Assembly: GCA_002410125.1 (NCBI GenBank)
Contig: DHQH01000113.1
Span: 54,046 to 62,227, forward strand
Origin: Alphaproteobacteria bacterium UBA5343
GTDB lineage: Bacteria > Pseudomonadota > Alphaproteobacteria > RF32 > UBA5343
DNA length: 8,182 bases
Reading direction: 5' to 3'
The translations under genes were made by a program, and so were the position numbers. The notes below the pieces were generated by a model that did not search any database, was not told the DNA's origin, and was given only the letters and a program-made list of their open reading frames with translations. Shown here piece by piece: positions 5,820 through 8,182 of this stretch. Numbering within the stretch: position 1 is the stretch's first letter; each line of letters starts with the position of its first letter.

Positions 5820-6854
5820 AAGCAAATCCATCTGCCTCCCCTTAGATTTATGAGCAACCCCAAGATACTTACACCCAAGATCTGAAATAACCCTTCCCCT
5901 CGGAGTTCTTTGTAAAAAGCCAAGTTGCAATAAAAATGGCTCTATCACTTCTTCGATAGTATCTCTTTCCTCAGATAAAGCCGCCGCGATAGTATCAGCT
6001 CCAACCGGACCACCACCATAATTATTCAAAATACATAATAGATATTTCCTGTCCATCGCATCCAAACCATAATTATCAACTTCTAACCTATTTAATGCCT
6101 CATCAGCTAATTTATCACTCACAATTCCATCTTCACTCATAGAAGCAAAATCTCTAACTCTTCTAAGAAGTCTACCTGCTACCCTTGGTGTTCCCCTTGA
6201 TCTTTTAGCAATTTCTTTCGCGCCTTTTTCTGTTATATCAAGACCTAAAAGCAAAGCCCCACGATTAACAATTTTTTCCAATTCATCAATATTATAAAAT
6301 TCCATACGAAGCGGAATACCAAATCTCTCACGAAGTGGAGTTGATAAAAGCCCAGATCTTGTTGTAGCCCCCACAAGAGTAAAAGGTTGCAAATCAATTT
6401 TAACAGTCCTAGCAGACGGCCCTTCCCCAATAATCAAATCCAGTTGAAAGTCTTCCATTGCCGAATATAAAACTTCTTCAATCGCAGGGTTTAAACGATG
6501 AATTTCATCAATAAATAAAACATCATTTTCTTCTAAATTAGTAAGAATTGCCGCCAAATCACCTGCCTTAGTAATCATTGGAGCCGCAGTCGCCCTAAAA
6601 CCACCCCCTAATTCTTTTGCAACAATTTGTGCTAAAGTTGTTTTACCAAGACCAGGAGGTCCAAATAATAAAACATGATCTAAGGCTTCTTCTCTTTTTT
6701 TGCTTGCTTCAATAAAAACTTTTAGATTTTCACAAACCATTCTCTGACCGATAAAATCAGATAAAGTTTGCGGACGAAGACTATTAATCGCATTATTACC
6801 AATCTCATCTCCAACTTGTTTTTTACCATCTATGATTCTATCATCAGCCATCAT
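5811..6854 (-). CDS. ruvB: RuvB, Holliday junction branch-migration ATPase
   Basis: RuvB is a hexameric AAA+ motor that pumps DNA through the RuvA-bound Holliday junction in recombinational repair. The 347 residues match the family length. They show LRPQTLSDFIGQ (26-37), Walker A GPPGLGKT (65-72), Walker B LFIDEIHRL (113-121), sensor I TLVGATTRSGLL (159-170), the arginine-finger segment PLRERFG (173-179), sensor II GTPR (221-224), and the winged-helix DNA-binding domain ending LQRTPRGRVISDLG (315-328). The start is one of two adjacent ATGs (6854 or 6851), with AGAGGG about 10 nt upstream. The gap to ruvA is 6 nt, so they are co-transcribed. The stop codon lies inside a repeated sequence that brackets repeat copy A. 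Confidence 0.98.
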   Translation of the reverse strand: MMADDRIIDGKKQVGDEIGNNAINSLRPQTLSDFIGQRMVCENLKVFIEASKKREEALDHVLLFGPPGLGKTTLAQIVAKELGGGFRATAAPMITKAGDLAAILTNLEENDVLFIDEIHRLNPAIEEVLYSAMEDFQLDLIIGEGPSARTVKIDLQPFTLVGATTRSGLLSTPLRERFGIPLRMEFYNIDELEKIVNRGALLLGLDITEKGAKEIAKRSRGTPRVAGRLLRRVRDFASMSEDGIVSDKLADEALNRLEVDNYGLDAMDRKYLLCILNNYGGGPVGADTIAAALSEERDTIEEVIEPFLLQLGFLQRTPRGRVISDLGCKYLGVAHKSKGRQMDLLEE

Positions 6855-6860
6855 AATTCA

Positions 6861-7523
6861 TTACCCTCTTTTTGCAAATTCAACCAAAGCAAGCTTGATT
6901 AATTTTTCTGTTTTTAAATCTTTATTTTTTGATACAAGTGAACTCACCATTTTATAGGCTTCAAACTTCTGATAGCCCAAATTAGTAAGAGCTGAAACCG
7001 CATCATTTAATCCATCAATATCCTCACTTGATACATCTGCTTCTTGTGCCTCAACTAGTTTAACCTCTGTAATCTCACCAGTCTCACTATCCACTACCTC
7101 AACCTCACTTGTCACAGGAATTTTAATAGCCTTATCCTTCATCTCTGTAACTACACGGGTTGCAACTTTTGGACCTACCCCATGGGCTTGAGTGATAATT
7201 GTTTTATCTCCCGCCATAATAGATTGTTGTAATTGGAAAGGTGTGGCAACTGATAAAATCGCTAAACCAGCCTTAACTCCAACCCCTTGAACTTTAGTAA
7301 GAGCATTAAACCAAGCCTGTTCTTCTTTTTTAAGAAATCCATATAAAGTAATACTATCTTCTCTAACTATAGTTTCTGTAAATAATGATGTAAATTCTCC
7401 AACTCTTGGAATATGAGATAAGGTCTTTACAGAACAAAAAACTAAATAACCAACCCCATTCACATCGATTACTACATAATCATCACCAATAACATCAACT
7501 ATTCCTTTTAACTTCGCAATCAT
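6861..7523 (-). CDS. ruvA: RuvA, Holliday junction DNA-binding subunit
   Basis: RuvA is a tetramer that grips the four-way junction and loads RuvB. Starting at the ATG at 7523 gives 220 residues beginning MIAKLKGIVD, the standard family N-terminus. Domain I (about 1-64) ends near the acidic pin Glu55-Asp56 (VREDSITLYGF), as in E. coli. Domain II has two helix-hairpin-helix motifs, VQGVGVKAGLAIL (about 78-90) and HGVGPKVATRVV (about 113-124). An acidic linker (about 137-172) leads to the RuvB-binding domain III (DAVSALTNLGYQKFEAYKMV). AAGGGG at 7534-7539 serves the start. The frame is open nine codons further upstream (to 7550), but those residues lack family similarity and a ribosome site. 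It is slightly long owing to the linker. Confidence 0.96.
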   Translation of the reverse strand: MIAKLKGIVDVIGDDYVVIDVNGVGYLVFCSVKTLSHIPRVGEFTSLFTETIVREDSITLYGFLKKEEQAWFNALTKVQGVGVKAGLAILSVATPFQLQQSIMAGDKTIITQAHGVGPKVATRVVTEMKDKAIKIPVTSEVEVVDSETGEITEVKLVEAQEADVSSEDIDGLNDAVSALTNLGYQKFEAYKMVSSLVSKNKDLKTEKLIKLALVEFAKRG

Positions 7524-7533
7524 AAAAAAAACA

Positions 7534-7539
7534 CCCCTT
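7534..7539 (-). promoter_or_regulatory. ruvA ribosome binding site (decides the start)
   Basis: AAGGGG on the minus strand lies 10 nt before the ATG at 7523, separated from it by a T-rich run. The upstream in-frame ATGs at 7550/7547 have no such site, so the shorter start is preferred. Confidence 0.6.
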
Positions 7540-7563
7540 ACTAACATCATTTATCTAAAGCCT

Positions 7564-7592
7564 ATAATATAAAAAAACACATTGCAAGTAAA
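7564..7592 (-). promoter_or_regulatory. Candidate ruvAB promoter
   Basis: Minus strand: -35 TTTACT (7587-7592), 17-nt spacer, -10 TATTAT (7564-7569), predicted start near 7557, about 34 nt before the ruvA ATG. The -10 has one mismatch to consensus. Its position between repeat copy B and ruvA suggests ruvAB can be expressed separately from ruvC. Confidence 0.45.
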
Positions 7593-7594
7593 AA

Positions 7595-7609
7595 GAATAA
7601 AAGTAGAAC
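7595..7609 (-). promoter_or_regulatory. Candidate LexA (SOS) box upstream of ruvA
   Basis: The minus strand reads GTTC-TACTTTT-ATTC, one mismatch from the alphaproteobacterial LexA site GTTC-N7-GTTC. It abuts the predicted -35 of ruvAB, and ruv genes are classic SOS targets. In AT-rich DNA a 7-of-8 match can arise by chance, so this is a hypothesis. Confidence 0.35.
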
Positions 7610-7632
7610 AAAATATTTTATCATTACCCAAT

Positions 7633-7755
7633 CTTAAGGATTTTTTTGACAAGGTGCATTAAATTAAGAAAAGACGAAACTTGAGCTTAGCCTTCCCTAA
7701 GTGAGTTTTGGATTATTCGTAAATTTGATGTGATTTGGCAAAAAAGACGAAGATT
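7633..7755. repeat. Intergenic repeat, copy B (3' of ruvC)
   Basis: About 123 bp in the ruvC-ruvA spacer, in the same orientation as copy A. It begins with a poly-T stretch and AGGTGCATTAAAT and ends AAAAGACGAAGATT a few nt before the ruvC stop. It lacks the 76-bp segment of copy A. Apart from that gap the two align nearly throughout, best in the hairpin. No open frame of note. Confidence 0.7.
7655..7732 (+). other. Folded core of repeat copy B
   Basis: Plus strand: basal stem 7655-7665 / 7722-7732 (11 pairs, including wobbles), internal loop, main stem CGAAACT (7675-7681) / AGTTTTG (7704-7710). The same two wobble pairs (T7682-G7703, G7683-T7702) and the same AG bulge follow, then inner stem CTTAG (7686-7690) / CTAAG (7697-7701) and a 6-nt loop. 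Relative to copy A, three pairs change on both sides and stay complementary. Confidence 0.65.
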
Positions 7756-7760
7756 TAGAA

Positions 7761-8182
7761 TCAAAGATAGCGAGAATGTGTAATGGCAACAGCTAAAGCA
7801 TCTGCTGAATCTGCATTAACTGGCTTAGCTTTCGGTAATAAAAACTTCAACATAGCACTAATTTGATCTTTACCTGCATGCCCTACACCAACTACTGCTT
7901 TTTTGATTTTATTTGCTGAATATTCGGATACTTTTAGACCGCTTACTGATGCGGCCAACATTGCGGCTGCACGGGCATGTGATAGTTTCATGGTTGATAG
8001 AGGATTTTTATTTAAGAATGTTTCTTCTATTGCGGCTTCAACTGGTTTATATTCTTTGATAACCTCTAACAAACCATTATGAATTTCAGTAAGTCTTTCT
8101 GATAGACTAGCTTTGTCATTTGATTTAATAATTCCATCGGCGATATAGATAAGCTTATTACACTGAGTTTCGATAACTCCCC
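7761..8182 (-). CDS. ruvC: RuvC, Holliday junction resolvase (5' end outside window)
   Basis: RuvC is an endonuclease that cuts Holliday junctions symmetrically after RuvAB branch migration. The reading frame enters from the high-coordinate edge without a start codon. It can be read from 8180 as GVIETQCNKLIYIADG..., aligning just after the missing N-terminal GIDPG segment that carries the first catalytic Asp. About 18 residues are lost, leaving 139 codons plus a TGA stop. Visible active-site features are VEAAIEETF (the catalytic Glu in the second motif), GHAGKDQISAMLKFLL and the C-terminal NADSADALAVAITH with the metal-binding Asp residues. An internal Met at 8072 is not the start, because RuvC-like sequence continues upstream of it. 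The stop is about 6 nt from repeat copy B. Confidence 0.95.
   Translation of the reverse strand, partial: GVIETQCNKLIYIADGIIKSNDKASLSERLTEIHNGLLEVIKEYKPVEAAIEETFLNKNPLSTMKLSHARAAAMLAASVSGLKVSEYSANKIKKAVVGVGHAGKDQISAMLKFLLPKAKPVNADSADALAVAITHSRYL

Noticed and set aside
7594..7766. AGAATAAAAG (7594-7603) and AGAATCAAAG (7757-7766) as a target duplication around copy B
   Set aside because: Nine of ten matches in A-rich sequence, not adjacent to the repeat boundaries; too weak to claim beside the clear duplication at copy A.
1..8182. CRISPR array, transposase, phage or toxin-antitoxin genes
   Set aside because: No regularly spaced repeat-spacer units and no such protein motifs on either strand; all substantial coding sequence is explained by ruv and tol-pal genes.

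Overview
The window is a single-direction block of housekeeping genes, all on the minus strand. In transcription order it reads ruvC (5' end cut by the window) - ruvA - ruvB - ybgC - tolQ - tolR - tolA - tolB - pal - cpoB (3' end cut by the window). The neighbourhood ruvCAB / ybgC-tolQRAB-pal-cpoB is characteristic of Alphaproteobacteria. The DNA is strongly AT-rich and the proteins are lysine-rich with many ATG-AAA-AAA starts. This suggests a low-GC alphaproteobacterial lineage (host-associated, gut or marine). Genus cannot be named from sequence alone.

Layout. At 5811-8182 lies the Holliday-junction module: RuvC resolvase, RuvA junction-binding protein and RuvB branch-migration ATPase. ruvA and ruvB are 6 nt apart, but ruvC and ruvA are separated by about 240 bp that carry a plausible ruvA promoter and a one-mismatch match to the alphaproteobacterial LexA (SOS) box. 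At 685-5493 lies the Tol-Pal envelope module: YbgC thioesterase, the TolQ-TolR proton-driven motor, the TolA periplasm-spanning rod, the periplasmic TolB propeller and the Pal outer-membrane lipoprotein. tolQ-tolR-tolA-tolB are packed with gaps of 2 to 17 nt. pal follows tolB after an unusually long 332-bp spacer with its own promoter-like elements and a set of short repeats. A Rho-independent terminator separates pal from cpoB, the TPR/coiled-coil Tol accessory protein.

The proteins look intact and ordinary. The part not explained by known genes is intergenic. Two related repeat copies lie just 3' of ruvB (about 5616-5812) and just 3' of ruvC (about 7633-7755). They share a folded core whose stems are maintained by compensatory base changes. 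One copy is bracketed by a 16-bp near-exact direct repeat that includes the ruvB stop codon. It looks like a small structured, possibly mobile, element family, and the wobble pairs suggest that the folded RNA would be read antisense to the operon. This is the best candidate for something undescribed here. There is no CRISPR array, transposase, phage gene, tRNA or rRNA in the window.
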